Source of the DNA: Lingula anatina
Lineage: Eukaryota > Brachiopoda > Lingulata > Lingulida > Lingulidae
NCBI RefSeq assembly: GCF_001039355.2
Contig: NW_019775820.1
Coordinates: 114,609 to 178,608, forward strand
DNA: 64,000 bases
Direction: 5' to 3'
Of the stretch, positions 27,601 through 40,979 are shown one piece after another (position 1 is the stretch's first letter; each line of letters opens with the position of its first letter). The position numbers were made by a program, and so were the translations under genes. Below the pieces are notes generated by a model. The model was not told the origin of the DNA. It did no database searches and was given only the letters and a program-made list of their open reading frames with translations.

Positions 27601-30600
27601 GTAAATAAAAAAGATTATGAATAACAAGTCCTAATGTCATGTATTGTTTTCCAAATAGAATATATGGAGAATCACTTAAACATTAGACAAATATTTGGCA
27701 TTTCAAGTGCTGATAAAAAGTACCACAATGTCAGATAGGTTGAGATTGTAGATAAAGACAGACTATGACCTTATGCACTCAGCAGACAACAAATAAAAAG
27801 ACAACATGAGAAGCTCCCCATTTCTTATCTGATATATATGAGGAGTTTTATTTTTTTAATTATCATAAAAATAACCAGTTTTCATATCTTGTGACTCAAT
27901 ATAATTAGAAATCTGCATGATAAAAGTCCATTTTATTACTCAAAACAATAAGCTTAAGAGAAAACTAGGTCTGAAAGATAGTTTAAGTGTTTTTTATATT
28001 TGATGAATGAAGTCCAGATAAAAAACCCTAGAAATTTAAAGCATTTTCTTATGATTATCATTTAAACCTCATGTTGACTTTGATAAATGCTCTTATGAGC
28101 AGGAGGGACTTAAAGTATTGCATTAAGTAGGTCAATATTGAAGCGGGTACAGGCTTTCAGTGCTATATAAATGCAGATAAATTTTTTCTACTTTTTTGAA
28201 TGCCAGTTTTTAACCAAATGTATAGTTTTGCAGCAAGATTTGCAATTTTCAGCATGATTAGCCAAGACAGCAGACAATTAGCTCTTATAATTTGCCTTCT
28301 GTGAACCCTTTTAACTTGTCAATGGCCAACATTTCATGACAAATCTAAGACAGTCTCCCAGGATATCATATTCCAATAATTTGTATCCAAATAAATTCTT
28401 CTCTGTGCTTATTAAGCATGTATACTTTCAATCAAGTTCAACAAAATGCTGGGACCAACTTCTTCTGAATATTCAATTCTCTTTGGAAAAACTAAAACAT
28501 CTCTACCCAACATTGAATCAAATCTGATTCACTGCCCAGTTAGGAAGAACAAGCACAAAGAGACTCAGTCTGTTTATTTTCCACTATAGCAAGTAACAAA
28601 GTATGAGTATTCCAAGTTTGGATTCTATTCATGCTGCTAACACCTGATCTGCCACTCAAATGCATGGTGAAACTGGACTTAATTGAATCACACTAAAGAC
28701 CACATCAGTGATGACAGACACTAAAGAAATTGTTGAGACAGAAGCAAAAACATGGTAAAAAGATATATGACCAATGAAGTTTGACTGATACTTAGAAGAA
28801 AAAGCTATGTTTCATTGTCAGCCATTCCTCAGCTTCCAAATTATCTTTTGAATATAACATTTCTTTTTTGGCCCGAGTAAATTATCCATATACTTTTAAA
28901 ATGTTTTCTTTGGTTAAAATGGCATGCTTAGCAATTTCAATGAATAACTTGAAATCTGAAAGTTTGAAGGATAAAAAAGATATTTTAATTTGTGGTTAGA
29001 CCCAAAAATTGAACAAAAAGATCAGGAAATATTCCTCCTCTCATGAATAAAAACAAAAAACTCTGTGAAATAATATATTGCCTATGTGCATTTTTTCTGA
29101 GTCACACATTCTAGCACGAAACTTTATGATTTGACCTTTTCATGTCAAACATTACAACCTTTGCTCTTCATCAAAAAAGTATCAGAGGCTTCAGAACACA
29201 TACACACACTGGGCTTAGTTTTTGGCTGGATTAACACACATAACTAGCTTCTTTGCCAATCAGTATTGAGTAAATATAAGAGGGCTGAGAGAGACCTTTA
29301 GCAATATTCTTTAAAACTGTTGGGAAGTGCACTTCAAAGCTGGCCACATATAGAGAACAAAAAGTAGGATCTGTGGGAGAGCTAAGTTTCCAGCAAATTG
29401 GGCAATCTCTTCTATAGATTGAAGAAGTAGCAACAAGGGATATACCTCTGAACATTTCCAAAATAACCCACTATGCAAAATCTTTGTTCGTCAGTAAGAT
29501 AACAGGGAAACTATCTGCTCCATTTTAGCAAAAGCATCAAAAGTGAACCCGAGTCTGACAGACACATGACATTTACTGCCCCCTATGTATCAGATATTAC
29601 ACCTGCTAATGTTCCCTTGGGCATGTTCTCCAGGCCAACATGTTGTTCTCAATTAACAAGAATAACTTCACATAAGAACAATGAGCTCTGCACTCAGAAC
29701 ATTGTAGGCACACCTGGCTACCACTGCTAACATGTGAGCTAAACACAATATATCACACTGTCAGTACCTTTCATATTGAGAAAAGTAAGATGTTTTCAAC
29801 CTACAAAGCCAATAAAGAAATTGCTTATTGCAATACAGAAGAGAATCGACCATGATCACACAGAGAAGAAAAGAACAGTCAAATTAGAAATTATGGCATA
29901 TTTAATATCTTTTTAGACTACACTGATAACACATCACCAGCATCTTATTCTTGTGAAAAGAATTGCTAGAACTATGTATTGTGTAACTCCATGATCTTAC
30001 AAGTCTGACACGCTATGATAAATGAATACCTTTCAAGAGGCACTGAACTCATCAATCCAGCTGCCTTGAAACAGGATGTATTCAAGCAAGATAAATTCTT
30101 TTTACTGCATCAATCTTTAATCATACTATTTTCTGGGTGGTGGGGGGTGGTGGTGGAGAGGTGGAGAAGAGGCATTAAGGACAATAAAAAAAATTCAACA
30201 TACAATTTCAGGTCTCAACACAATGAGTTAAATAATAATATTTAATATTTGCAGAATATGTAATAATAAAGACATAAATACTCAAAAATAATGATAAAAA
30301 AATAAAAACAAAAAAGCAAAAATAAAAAACCTGAACTAAGCTTACTTAAGCATACTTCCCCAAAAAACTAGGAAACTTTTTAAAAAAATTCAATATTTGC
30401 TTACCATAAAAATTACAACTAAAGCCAAAAATTAGAAATATTTGTGCTTCAATAGTAAAAGATATCACTTCTGCAGATATAACAGTGAAAAAAAATTCAC
30501 ACCTAGTCTAGGAAACAGAAGATGGAAATTTCATTTAAAATGAACAGATGTATCTTTCAGCTAAAAAAAAAAAACCTTCCCCTAAAAGAAAACAATTACT

Positions 30601-33600
30601 TTACCTTTTGTCCAGTGAACAGATGGTTTGGGGGCTCCATTGGCTTCACATGGGAACCGTGCATCTTGGCCCTCCACAATGGAGATATTCCTTGGACTCC
30701 TCACAAAAACTGGCGCAGAACCTAGGCACGGGATCATTAGCATGGAATTAATGGCTAATACAAGTAACAAAAGTCTGCTCATACCTTATTCTTTGCTGTG
30801 TTAGAACAATTATGTATAATAATGTGTGCTGTTGGTTCTAATCTCCCTTGCTTCTGAAATATCATTCAAAGTGTATGATAGTTTACACCCATACTTAGGG
30901 GTTAAACCACAACTATCAGCTATGTTTCCAATGATCAAATTGAATTCCTCTGCAATGAACTAGTCTTTGAGCAGAGCCCCTGCATTAGATTTCCTAATCA
31001 ATCTACACAATAAAGCCGAGAGATGAACTTCTAAATGACTGTGCACGCATAAATATGATAACCAATTTCTTCAGCATGAATTCCAACTGGCAAGATAATG
31101 TCTTTCTAAATTAGCCACATCAATTCAATTGATTTTCATCTGAAAACTCAAGGGATTACTTTTTTTGTCAAATTACAGGTGTATTGATGGTGCATAAACA
31201 CAGCTTATCTCAAAACTTAATGCAAAGCACTGTGCAGGTGAATATGATCCTGTCAGCATTTCTGTGATTTTTTTTTACCTGAACAGGTGATTGTAGCAAA
31301 GAGATCTAATTCCTCCACTTAACACTTATCCTTTTGAATTGCCCCTAACCATGGTAAAGAGTTATAACAGCTGTTCTGTAACCAATCTACAGAAGTATTC
31401 AGCAGAATTGTATACACTTACTGTACTGTGGCTTATGATGTAAAAAACATTTCTTCCCCATTTAGTATCTTTGTTGAAGCAAGACTATATATTTTTACAT
31501 CCTTTGTACAATTGCCTCATTGCATAATAGTTCGACTTCAAATATTTTCAATGGTGTGCAGTTTGAAGAAATTAACCAAGCATTAAAATAATACTGTGCC
31601 TTAAAAACACCTACAAGTAAATGGCGATGATAAATACATAACATGGCTAACGTTAATATTGCTATTACACAAAGATGGCAACAGTTTAATCATAGATTGT
31701 ACTCTATACAGTGCCAATTTCCCTTTCAATAAATTACACGTCAACCTAAAATGGTCCTTATCTAGAGCTCCTCTGCAAACAACGTGGATGCCAAAGTTGC
31801 CAAAAGATAACAGACGCTTTTCAAACAATGCCAAAACTTCCAATGCTGTATATACTGTAATATCTTTGACATCTAAATACACCAAACATTTGCAATAAAA
31901 ACATGAAACTTTGGCACTAAAAGAGGATTAAGATATCAGAAGTGGGGTTTCCAGTAATACGCTGAATCAACCTAACCCAGTTTAACCCACCTCAGACAAC
32001 AAATATTTAAGCACTAAACTTACCTGGATTACAATAGAAATAGATAAGACATAAAAGGGACTGTATTTTCTGTCTATTGCATTTTATTAAAATGAGTTTT
32101 CGTTCAGTTGGGTCATTCAAGATAGGGAGACCCAATTTGTCTGGAATCGTGACTTAAATCCTTCCTAATCTTCATGACGTAAGTGCTACACAAACAATCA
32201 CAAATTTTCTTTTAATTTCTCTTCCTACATAACAATCTATATTCAAACAAACTTACTTTGAACCTGCAGCCAAACTGCAAAGTTGATGGAATTGGCCATG
32301 TTAGATGCAAAACACTGAAACATCCCTGCATCATCTGGATCCAATCCATTGATCTTCAGTGATCCAGATGTCTGAGGCTCAAACCTAAAATCAAGAAAAG
32401 ATAAGTGACACCCTGTCTTGAAAGAAAGTTGAAACTTTTTCACAAAAAGTAAATGTGTTAATACTATGACTTCAAACACAAACAGACTTTAGGTGATCTT
32501 TTCTATTTAGCAAAGTTTCTGATAAAAGAAAAACATTTAGAAAAAATTAATAAATTAAGAGAATATATCTTTTTTGTAAATATGCATTGGCAGACTTTTT
32601 TAAGACAGAATGTTCATTGACAAACAACTTGCTCATATGTAAACATCAAGTGAGATAAGCGACCTATTTGTGAGATTATGTACCTTGGATTATTCAGAGT
32701 CTGTATGTCAACTCCATTCTTGTACCAAGACAGAGTTGCCCCTGAATTACCAGTGTAGTTGCACAGAATGTAAACAGTCTCACCAAAATCTTTAGATAGG
32801 ACTGAGGGAGAAAGGTTACCAAATCTCAGCAAGCCTGAAAAAAAAATGCATATGACACCTGCTTATTATGTACTGTTATAAATAAATAAATAAATAATCA
32901 TGCATAGTTCAGTACAATGCAGACAATATTTACATGATGCACCACAACTTTTTACCTCTCAAATCAATTGATAATAAAGACAGTTGAACTTTTCTGTGTA
33001 AGATAAACAGTTATATTGCTTATCCAACAAACAGCATGATGAGTCTGTACATTGTTGTCTGGGATCAAAATCACAATACCACCAGTAGCAGTGTTACTTG
33101 GAAATGCCACAGAGTGCACATGTTCCTGATGCTAAATGCCATCATTTGCAGCAATTTTAAGAACTTTTAGATCTTATTAAATATTTTAGTAGTCACTTGA
33201 TTGCATTTCTTTATATAATCTCTCTGATGTCCAACCCACAAGATGTTAAATGCATAACTCTAGGATTATTGAAAGATGACATGGGTGGGTGGGGGTGGGG
33301 GGTGCTACCTGAAGACTAGACCAAAAGGTTTTTGTAACAACTAATCAGAGTTCATCATTTACCACAAGATACATCTCAAGTGATTAAACTTCACAGTGGA
33401 TACTGTGTATTTAAGTTAACACAAACAGTTCTACTTATGACCACAATATTTTTGGTTTAGGTAATAGGAAAGTTAATACTTATCTCCAAAAAAAATCAGT
33501 AGAATAAAAGCTTTTGGACAATACTAAATAAGCAAAAGAAAACCCTTGCCTACAGTGGTTTGAGCCAGAATAGCTAACCAAATCCAGAACCCCAGACAGC

Positions 33601-36600
33601 TTAAAATGAGATGTAAAATCATAGCAAAATAAAGGTCCCTTAGTAGTCTGGTGACGTAAGTTGCACTTTTCCACTAAAGATAGTCCACCTCTGGGTGTGG
33701 TAATAATGTCTAACCCAGGATACATACCAAGTACAGTAACTGTGGCCTCAGCCTGAGCTGTAGGGTGGGTCTGTCCTGGTTCAGTAAGTACTGCCTCACA
33801 CTGGTACACCCCCGCATCCTGAGTGGTCGGATTGAAGATGGTCAGAGTCCTGTTGTTGTACTGCAGAATGTTCCTATTATTGTCATGATTGATTGCTGTC
33901 CTCTGATTACCATTCTTTCTGAACCACAGGGTAGTCAAATAATTTCTGGGTCTGAAGACAAAAGGGAAATTAAGAGAAAAAAGCAAACCTATGTAATGTT
34001 TACATAATACTAAACTACAAGGTGCCACAAAATACTCACTTGGAAGTATCTTTAACCCCAGCTGAAAAGTGGTGGCAATTTTTATTCTTGGCAAATTAAT
34101 GTAAAAGAAAATTGAGGTTCCTTATTATCAAAAAAGTGCACCAAGGACCTCCAACATTTGCATGTAATAATTATATCTTAAACTGTTAAATATTCAAGTA
34201 AACATACTATCCACTTTTGATGAGAAAAGTGTGCCACAATTAAATTATGCTCATGAACAGGGGTTGATAAAGGGTAATTAAAAGCTTCTAGATGACATTC
34301 ATAATATTTACTGGTCTTATATAGACTGTTAAGTAAACATTTATGGAATTTTACATATTGATATTTACTTTGCATTGGCCACACACTCCAATTTTATGGG
34401 GAGACTTGTTCCTTCAGCTACTGTTACATCTTCTGGGGGTACAACAATCTCCGGTGAAATAGAAGATCGGTCATTGGTGCCTTGAAGAAAAAATATTGTT
34501 TTAGAACCATGAATTTAACAAGGTAATATACAAAATACTATTTGCAATATGCAACTTATGAGTTCTTGCACACATTCAGAAACATATACAGATTCATACA
34601 TGCACAAAAACACTTGCTGAGCATTTGGGAATAAACACTTGCATTTCTGGAAAACAATATTTCTTTCACTTTGCCTTCTGGAGAATACCTATCAGCTGTG
34701 TGCATTTATCAAGCCCTCACAAACCTGCAGGGCATAATAACAAACAGCACATGGCACCTCTTAAACCAAATTTGATCCAGTTAAAGAAACTCCCTCTTGG
34801 CTAATACGAACAAGTACTGGATTAAGTTATTAAGGCAACAAGCTAGCTTATAGAGAGAGTAAAAAGTACATGTTCACACACCTGATCAGCCAGAATGCTT
34901 TCTACTATTTTTTTTCTATCTGAAGATTTATCAGACACCTAGCTCTTTCTTATGTTTTAATAGCTTATTAACTGAAAAAATACTAACAATTGTAAATGTT
35001 ATTCGGTTATTCTATGTAAATGTTCAAATACTGCTAACAGTACAATATTAACAAAGGCTACATAATCACAGTCATCTAAGTGGTGATATACAATTTATAC
35101 AAAATTTCTATTTTTGCTATTGCCAGGAGGCATCTCCCATTCTTTATTCAAATAACACATTTCTCTTGCTTTTAAAAGTTTGAACTCTTACCAATTTTAA
35201 AAACACTTAATAGCCATGGTCCAACCTTTTTATATTCAATACAACTCTTTATATCTGTCAGAATTAGGCTTAAAAAATGACCTCTCTGCCAAAGCAATTT
35301 TGGCCCCAGGTATGAACTCTAACAATAAAAGCATGAATTTAAATTTCCTTGTCTGCCTTAGGAAATGAAAAAAAAATAATCTCCCCACCAAAAATACTGC
35401 AATTACCGTATGTTGCTGCTCCCATAAATTGATTACCAACCAATGTATTCCTGGCACTGCAGCATAGAAAACTATTTTCTAACATTTTTGTTAAATAAAC
35501 CATTTTTTTTCAACACCCTTAACCCATGTCCAAAAGGCATGTTATGTCTCTTTTTACATGCATGCACCCATTCACCTGGCCAAGTGGAAGGGAAATGATC
35601 AATAAAAAATATTTTTTTCCTTTAGAATTTGACAGACATGTGGGTGGCAATTACTAGAATGCTATTGATGATGCCAGAAACATTCTTATTTCCAAATTCC
35701 CATAAATAGTTCCTTACTTTGAGTTTACAAAATTGCTTCATCTTACAATTCATCCCTGTTCTACAAATTTCCAATGGAATATTCTTTATAGTTTAAGATG
35801 CCCACTTTAAGGCCTTAAACTGTTTTCTCTCCTCTTTATTTCAAAAATATACAAAATAAAAGACAAGTCTCGTTGTGAGTTATTTATTTTAGTGAATAAT
35901 GTACACGAGCACCCACCTTGCACCCTGAGGATAAAGTTGTGAGTCTGTCTCTCCTCTTGAGGTAAATAAGTATTTTTTGCTACTGCATGGAAACTTTTGG
36001 CATCTTGTTGGGAAGTTTCTGTGACAACTAGGTTATTTTTCAATGTTACATAATGCCTTGTCCAAGATGCTGGGTTGATTAAAATTCCCGCTTCAAACCA
36101 CTGGACAGAGGCAGCAGGGTAGCTATTTATTGTTGGTAAGTTTATAATGGCTGCACTGCCTTCACTGACTGTTACATCTTCACTTGTGGAACGGGTGGGG
36201 AAAGTTCCTAAATCTAAAATAAAAATACTTCATCAAACCTACAATCATTCATAAGTTTAAAGGCAAATGTGAAACATGACCAAACAAAGAAAATATTACA
36301 CTGAAAACTTACTGATTACAAAACAGACTTGGCAATCTAATTCCAATAGTTGTTCATGCAATTTCGAGTAAACAAATAGTATTATCAAATAACAAAACCA
36401 AAATCCTAGATAAAAGAGAAAATACAGCACAAAATACCACGTCTGGATATGAAAACAAAACATCATTCTTTGAATTGTTACATGTTTCTGATGTATAATG
36501 ACTTCAGTTTAAAATGCATTGAAAAACACAAATGAGGCATAATGGACCGGTGCAATACAAAACACTGTAAACCCTGAAATCATGAAAATACATCCAGGAC

Positions 36601-39600
36601 CATAGGTTTCTTGATTTTAACACCCATGTCTACAGTAATGTGTGTGTGTGATACAAATTTATCAAATGTAAGTAAGTGGAGTGACAACTATGAATCATTT
36701 ATCAGCATCTTTCATGCCTCCATGAATAAGTGCCATTGATATTAGTCCTCCTTTATGCCGACATTAGGAAATTGTTACAGGCAATAGATCACCTTTCAGG
36801 AAGGCAGCAAGTTCAGAGGGCCACTAACTGGAGCTGATAACATTAAAAACAATTTTATCCAAGGTTTTTTCATGATTCAATAAAATACTTAGCAGCTAAA
36901 TCAAGTCTTTTTTTTCTCATTTAGATTCAAATTTTACTTTACAAGACGAGGCTTAGCACTTGCTTGATTAATGTGACAATTCCTTACATCAAACCAGATT
37001 CTATTGGAGATTTCTTAGATAATTTTATGTGGGTAGAAACTGTACAGACCCCCCATAACTAAGAAAAGTTCAAACAAGCTTTACAGTCCCCCCCCCCCCC
37101 CCAACTAGGAAAGTTCTTTTTACCTTTGAGTGCTTAACCCAACACGTATCGTCAAAGATGTTCAAAGAAAGAAACAACTGGTGAGAAATTCAGGTTTCAT
37201 ACTTACACGCTACATGTATTTGCACCTTACTACTGAGTATTGCACCATGGGGGTTAGAAGCAAGGCACTGGTATTCTCCAGCATCCGCTACTTGAATATT
37301 TGTCAGTCTTATCGAAGTCCGACTGATATTTCTATATATAAACTGTCCATTTTTTAACCAGCTGTATAATGGCGGGGGATCCCCAGTAGCTTGGCACATT
37401 AAAAGTTTGTTGTTTCCCACCCATTCTGTACTTTCTTGTTGATTTGAACTTAAAAACCTCGAAGGAGGGGATTGAGCGTAACCTGTTAAAGAAAAAATAA
37501 TATCATATTATCAAGAATATGGTATGATGCACACTGTATCATATTTCTTTGAATTGATTATCATCAAAAATGAGTGGTAATGTACAAAGAGATGCTTAAA
37601 GTGTTCAAGACCATGGATACATTCACCTCAACAGGAGAGTCAATGTGTTACACCTTTTGAGACCAATAATCATTATCTGTACATGTATGCATACAAAAAT
37701 GTCCTTATAGCTGTTAAGTGTTGGTTATTGCAATAATCAAGTCCTTGAAATGTTTAACCATATGAAACATAATTACAGATTTTATGTGTTTTAGATATCA
37801 AGTAAGTGAAACTGTGCAGAGTGCTTTACAACAAGGCTAGATAAGATTCACTTGACCCTATTTCTGGATCTAGATTTCTTATCAGCAGTCTGTATAGCAA
37901 CTAAACTACATTCCTGCCATACCTAACAATCAATACCAAAGGTATTCTTTTTGTTTTCAATATTCTTAAATCAGTAGCCCCTTAAACAAACAATTCAATA
38001 TTTCCAATGGTATATAAGCAATTGAACTACCATCTGTATATACACACAAAGACACCCATGGCAGTCGTGACAAAGCCCTGACTCATCGCCTTATTACAAA
38101 TAGGGCACAGGTAGGCAGTCTATCAAGACTAGCAGTGAAGTAGACCAGACAGCAGGTGAAAATACCATATCAATGCCTTCAGAGCCAGATGTGCTACATT
38201 CTACATCTGCAGTCCTACACAGGGGGTTCTCATTTAATCATGCTAATCGCCTTAATTAATCCATTGGTAAATGGAGATATCTCCCAAGATTTTCTTGGGC
38301 TTTTAATGATGTAATGCGACTTAATCAAGTCTCACTGGAATAAGTAAATTTGCACTCAGAAGCACTGAGATTAAGACATAACCAATACAACTATAATTAA
38401 TATAATAATTACATTAGCAATGTACACAATAGTACATTAACTTGGGTCAGATCTGACATCCTGCTTAGTGAACAAAATATTTCTTTATCTGCTATTCTCT
38501 CAGATCTAAAATTATACCTATTGTAACTTTACCTTCTAGTCTTATCAGAGAGGCATATGTGCCATGTTAGCAGTGATTGTGATCTAATTGTTCAATGATT
38601 GTAGTACAGAGAGAAGCATGAATCATATAATTGCTGTAGTATTATCTACAGACAGGGGGTGTATGTGGGGTTCTGACTAGATATGATTATAGGAGGAATG
38701 CAGAAAAATGTCAGTTTTCAAAAAATATATTTTACACGTACATCTTAAGTATATCTTGCAGTAAATCTGCCAGTTTGGGTCGAAGAAACCCAACTAGATC
38801 ACTTGAACAGCTATGAAAAAAACATGTTTGCCAGAGATAAATTACCATGTAAACTTTAAGCAAACAAAAGCACAGGTATTGAAAGCTAGCACTTTTCGCA
38901 GTATTCCACAGTATGTAAAAGCAGGAGACTTATATCTATCTGTATGACAAGATATTTGTGCTGCAATTAAAGTCAAGGAGGCAAATTATCAACACCATCT
39001 CAACCTGAATCATCAAATGCCTTCTTAATATATCCTGTATTCTTCCACCTGTTGGGGGTGATATATTTAAAATGTAAATTTATAATAAGAGCCTTTTAAC
39101 ATTATTATTTCTACACAAATTTTTTTCTTGTCATGTTGTCTTTTCTTCACAGCATTCTAATTTAAAGGAATTTAGATGATGTCCATTTATTATTATTTTT
39201 TTAACGACCCATACTGTGGTTTCAAGTTTACCTGTATATCTATTTATTTATGATATGCTAGTAATGCTATTTTACTGATCCACTTATCAACCTAAATGGG
39301 CAATCATCTTACAATACTGACATATAAGGGTTTAGAAACTAATGCCATGAAGTCCTAATTATCTGCAAATTTCCTGGATTCAATCATAAATATCACTTCA
39401 TTTGTAATGTTTTGGCCTATAACCTACAGGCAAATAAAATAGGAAATTACTTTCAATGACAGCATTAACATGGTTTGTTTGTCTTATGCATTTCTAATTA
39501 TAATGTTACAATTATATAAATCATCATACTGCCTAATCAGATGTATACAAACCTGAATAGATTGTATGTCCTGCAATCACAGATAGCACCATTAACCATC

Positions 39601-39634
39601 TTGAAAATTTATGGAAATAAGTCCTGGTCAACAT
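11656..39634 (-). CDS. sdk: Sidekick (SDK) homophilic adhesion receptor, 6 Ig + 13 FNIII + TM
   Basis: 34 exon positions (minus): 39634-39553, 37482-37207, 36213-35917, 34480-34369, 33951-33728, 32834-32684, 32384-32257, 30721-30605, 27370-27203, 26190-25903, 25668-25528, 25274-25077, 24859-24215, 23821-23723, 23589-23398, 23132-22741, 22492-22261, 21990-21875, 21425-21236, 21018-20817, 20543-20458, 20209-20011, 19804-19701, 19556-19486, then EITHER 19124-18896 OR 18420-18189, 17550-17435, 17169-16983, 16757-16638, 16460-16299, 16111-15983, 15800-15501, 15131-14963, 13944-13818, 11928-11656. Phases close exactly: 2173 or 2174 aa, the family's usual size. Exon 1 encodes a signal peptide, exons 2-10 six Ig domains, exons 11-31 thirteen FNIII domains. 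Exon 31 ends with the TM (WWFLVIVALCGLILIIIVVSLLCC). The tail carries SPPRPSP..YSDEE, AYSYTDSE and terminal GFSSFV, the diagnostic SDK PDZ ligand. SDKs are homophilic adhesion molecules of synapses and epithelial junctions (family knowledge). Confidence 0.96.
13177..13255 (+). repeat. Intronic duplicated 79-bp sequence, copy A
   Basis: Closely matches 15155-15234, sharing AACTTACAATGAGA, TAAACCCCTGCTGCCAT and GTGTCTCT in the same order with scattered substitutions. The copies lie in different sidekick introns, so this is either a mobile-element fragment or a segmental copy. No terminal repeats or coding capacity were seen. Confidence 0.65.
13309..13470 (+). repeat. MITE-like element, copy 1
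   Basis: 162-bp element in the intron between sidekick exons 33 and 34. It begins AGGGGTGGATCC and ends CATCAGCCCCTG, so the ends form short inverted repeats (AGGGGYRGAT). It is flanked by the 6-bp direct repeat TAACTA (13303-13308 and 13471-13476), a likely target-site duplication. The interior contains a CCATCTTC...GAAGATGG hairpin. It is related to copies at 45276-45433 and 48598-48773. Confidence 0.75.
15155..15234 (+). repeat. Intronic duplicated 79-bp sequence, copy B
   Basis: Partner of 13177-13255. About 20 bp downstream, near 15257-15271, ATTGTAAGT is the reverse complement of the ACTTACAAT in the copy. This hints at an element with inverted ends. Confidence 0.6.
18189..18420 (-). 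other. sdk: sidekick alternative exon 25b (second half of FNIII 10)
   Basis: 232-nt exon with the same entry phase (0) and exit phase (1) as 25a. It encodes PPPRELWNTNGDLVGYKIKYR... and TYEFRILAYNSIGDG, ending FVGEA. It has no first-half FNIII exon of its own. If joined after 25a, the frame shifts and meets TAA at the 17th codon. It is therefore read as a mutually exclusive partner of 25a. The FVGEA ending resembles vertebrate SDK at this point, so 25b may be the ancestral form (inference). Confidence 0.85.
18896..19124 (-). other. sdk: sidekick alternative exon 25a (second half of FNIII 10)
   Basis: 229-nt exon, phase 0 at the start and phase 1 at the end. It encodes PPRFDLWNGILQGYVIQYR..., then a TYEFRLAATNALGQGPWSPS segment, which is the C-terminal half of an FNIII fold. 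It follows exon 24 (19556-19486), which ends phase 0 after ...VKVQWE, and its exit phase fits exon 26 (17550-17435, VPTASPES...). It is a homologue of the neighbouring exon 25b and occupies the same slot. Confidence 0.85.
20685..20741. repeat. Homopolymer C/A tract with an N
   Basis: A run of C followed by about 43 A and one ambiguous base (N at 20741), in the sidekick intron between exons 20 and 21. This is an assembly-difficult site with no coding effect. A second N lies at 23900 in another sidekick intron. Confidence 0.9.
21605..21650. repeat. Poly(A)/(AAT)n microsatellite
   Basis: An A run followed by about ten AAT repeats, in the sidekick intron between exons 18 and 19. Confidence 0.9.
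27371..30604 (-). other. Long sidekick intron 8 (3.2 kb)
   Basis: No coding exon fits on either strand between exons 8 and 9. It has long stretches of mixed composition without obvious simple repeats, so intronic regulatory sequence is possible. No specific element was identified. Confidence 0.5.
37483..39552 (-). other. Long sidekick intron 1 (2.1 kb)
   Basis: Lies between the signal-peptide exon and Ig1. No extra exon, repeat or RNA gene was recognised. Confidence 0.5.
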
Positions 39635-40979
39635 GATCAAATTCTTTTTTCTAGAAAAATACAGGGTACCACTTCTGATAAATTATTGTGTCTGGGCACT
39701 TGACACAGAAATCAGAGGCTTAGTTTAGGTTCCTTAGTTTACGTCAGTTTCTTTGGCGTGTACTCAAAACGTATAAAATTTTCTAGAACTTTTCAACACT
39801 CGAACTTATTTTTAAAAGTATCACATTCCTTCTCCTGTGGTAACCGCTGTCATCGTTATTTCGAAACTTCAGCTTTTCTAATATCCAAGGTGTAAACAAA
39901 GTGGTACTCCCATACGCGTGCTGTAGTCGGCCATGTTGAAATACACGGGCACTCGTTTCTTTCAATTTTGTTGAAAAAAACTTTTCCAACAGGTGTACAT
40001 ATCGTTATCTTTGTGTGGTAGATCTTCTAATAACTTTCCCAATACTTCAAGGTAGTTTGATCGGCTCGGTAGAATCCAGAACAGTAAAATTCCTATTGTT
40101 GTTGAGCATTCGAGGGTGAATGCCACTACTATGGTTTAAAATACCCTACCGGTCACATGACCTACGCACCAACAGGTGATTGGTCGCAAGTGCTTCCCAC
40201 AAGAATGTGTCATTTGTCTCATACTAGTGTGTCACATTTCCGGAGCACAGTGATTGCACTCGTTCCTTTTGTGACGAAGGAATGTCACTTTAGTTTATTG
40301 TAAATGTTTAAAACATAAAAAGTGTTGCCGCACTGCTCCAAGAAATGTAAAACTACTGTAACAAGACATTCATTACAAGGAAATTTTATGGATATTGTGT
40401 TAGTTGCGACAGGTAAAAAAATCAGGTCAACACGCGCATTCATAGTGCAATACTTTGACATCAAATATTATTTTCATCATTTTCTTTTCTCCTGATAATT
40501 CATACAAATGTACAGTAGTTGCGTCCTATCACTTTTCACACGCATGCATAAACATACTGATAATGAAGTATAAAAAACTTATCATGAAAACTTTTTTCTC
40601 TTTCTTTCTTGTATGACAAATGTGCATAAACGTACTGATAATGAGAAAATAAAAATAAAACAAAAACTGTTATCAGGAAAACTTTACCTCTCATGCTTTC
40701 TATGTGACAAAAATAAATAAAATGTTATAAAAACAGACATGATCATTTCCAATTTTATAAAAGTATCATTTTCACTTTGCCTGTCCAAAGGATCAAAAAG
40801 TTTTTTCCTTCAGGTGTACCATATTGATACTTTTAAATGGCATAAATAAACATGCATTAAGAAAATTGTTTTTTAAGCTGACCCAATTTCTCTCCACTAA
40901 AAATAGTAAACAATCATTCATTCATACAGTTAATTCATAATTCAACCATGGAAACTCTCTCCATAATTAACATTGCAAT
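39635..40979. promoter_or_regulatory. sidekick 5' region / LRRC14-like 3' region
   Basis: No coding exon was found. The part from 39640 to about 40300 is less AT-rich and probably contains the sidekick promoter and 5' UTR. An ETS-like core (TTCCGG at 40238-40243) is visible. The rest, up to the stop at 40980, is AT-rich and probably holds the 3' UTR of the LRRC14-like gene. Confidence 0.4.

Noticed and set aside
31601-31898. Opposing open frames of 79 and 94 codons in a sidekick intron
   Set aside because: Neither shows family features or usable splice sites, and their overlap suggests chance.
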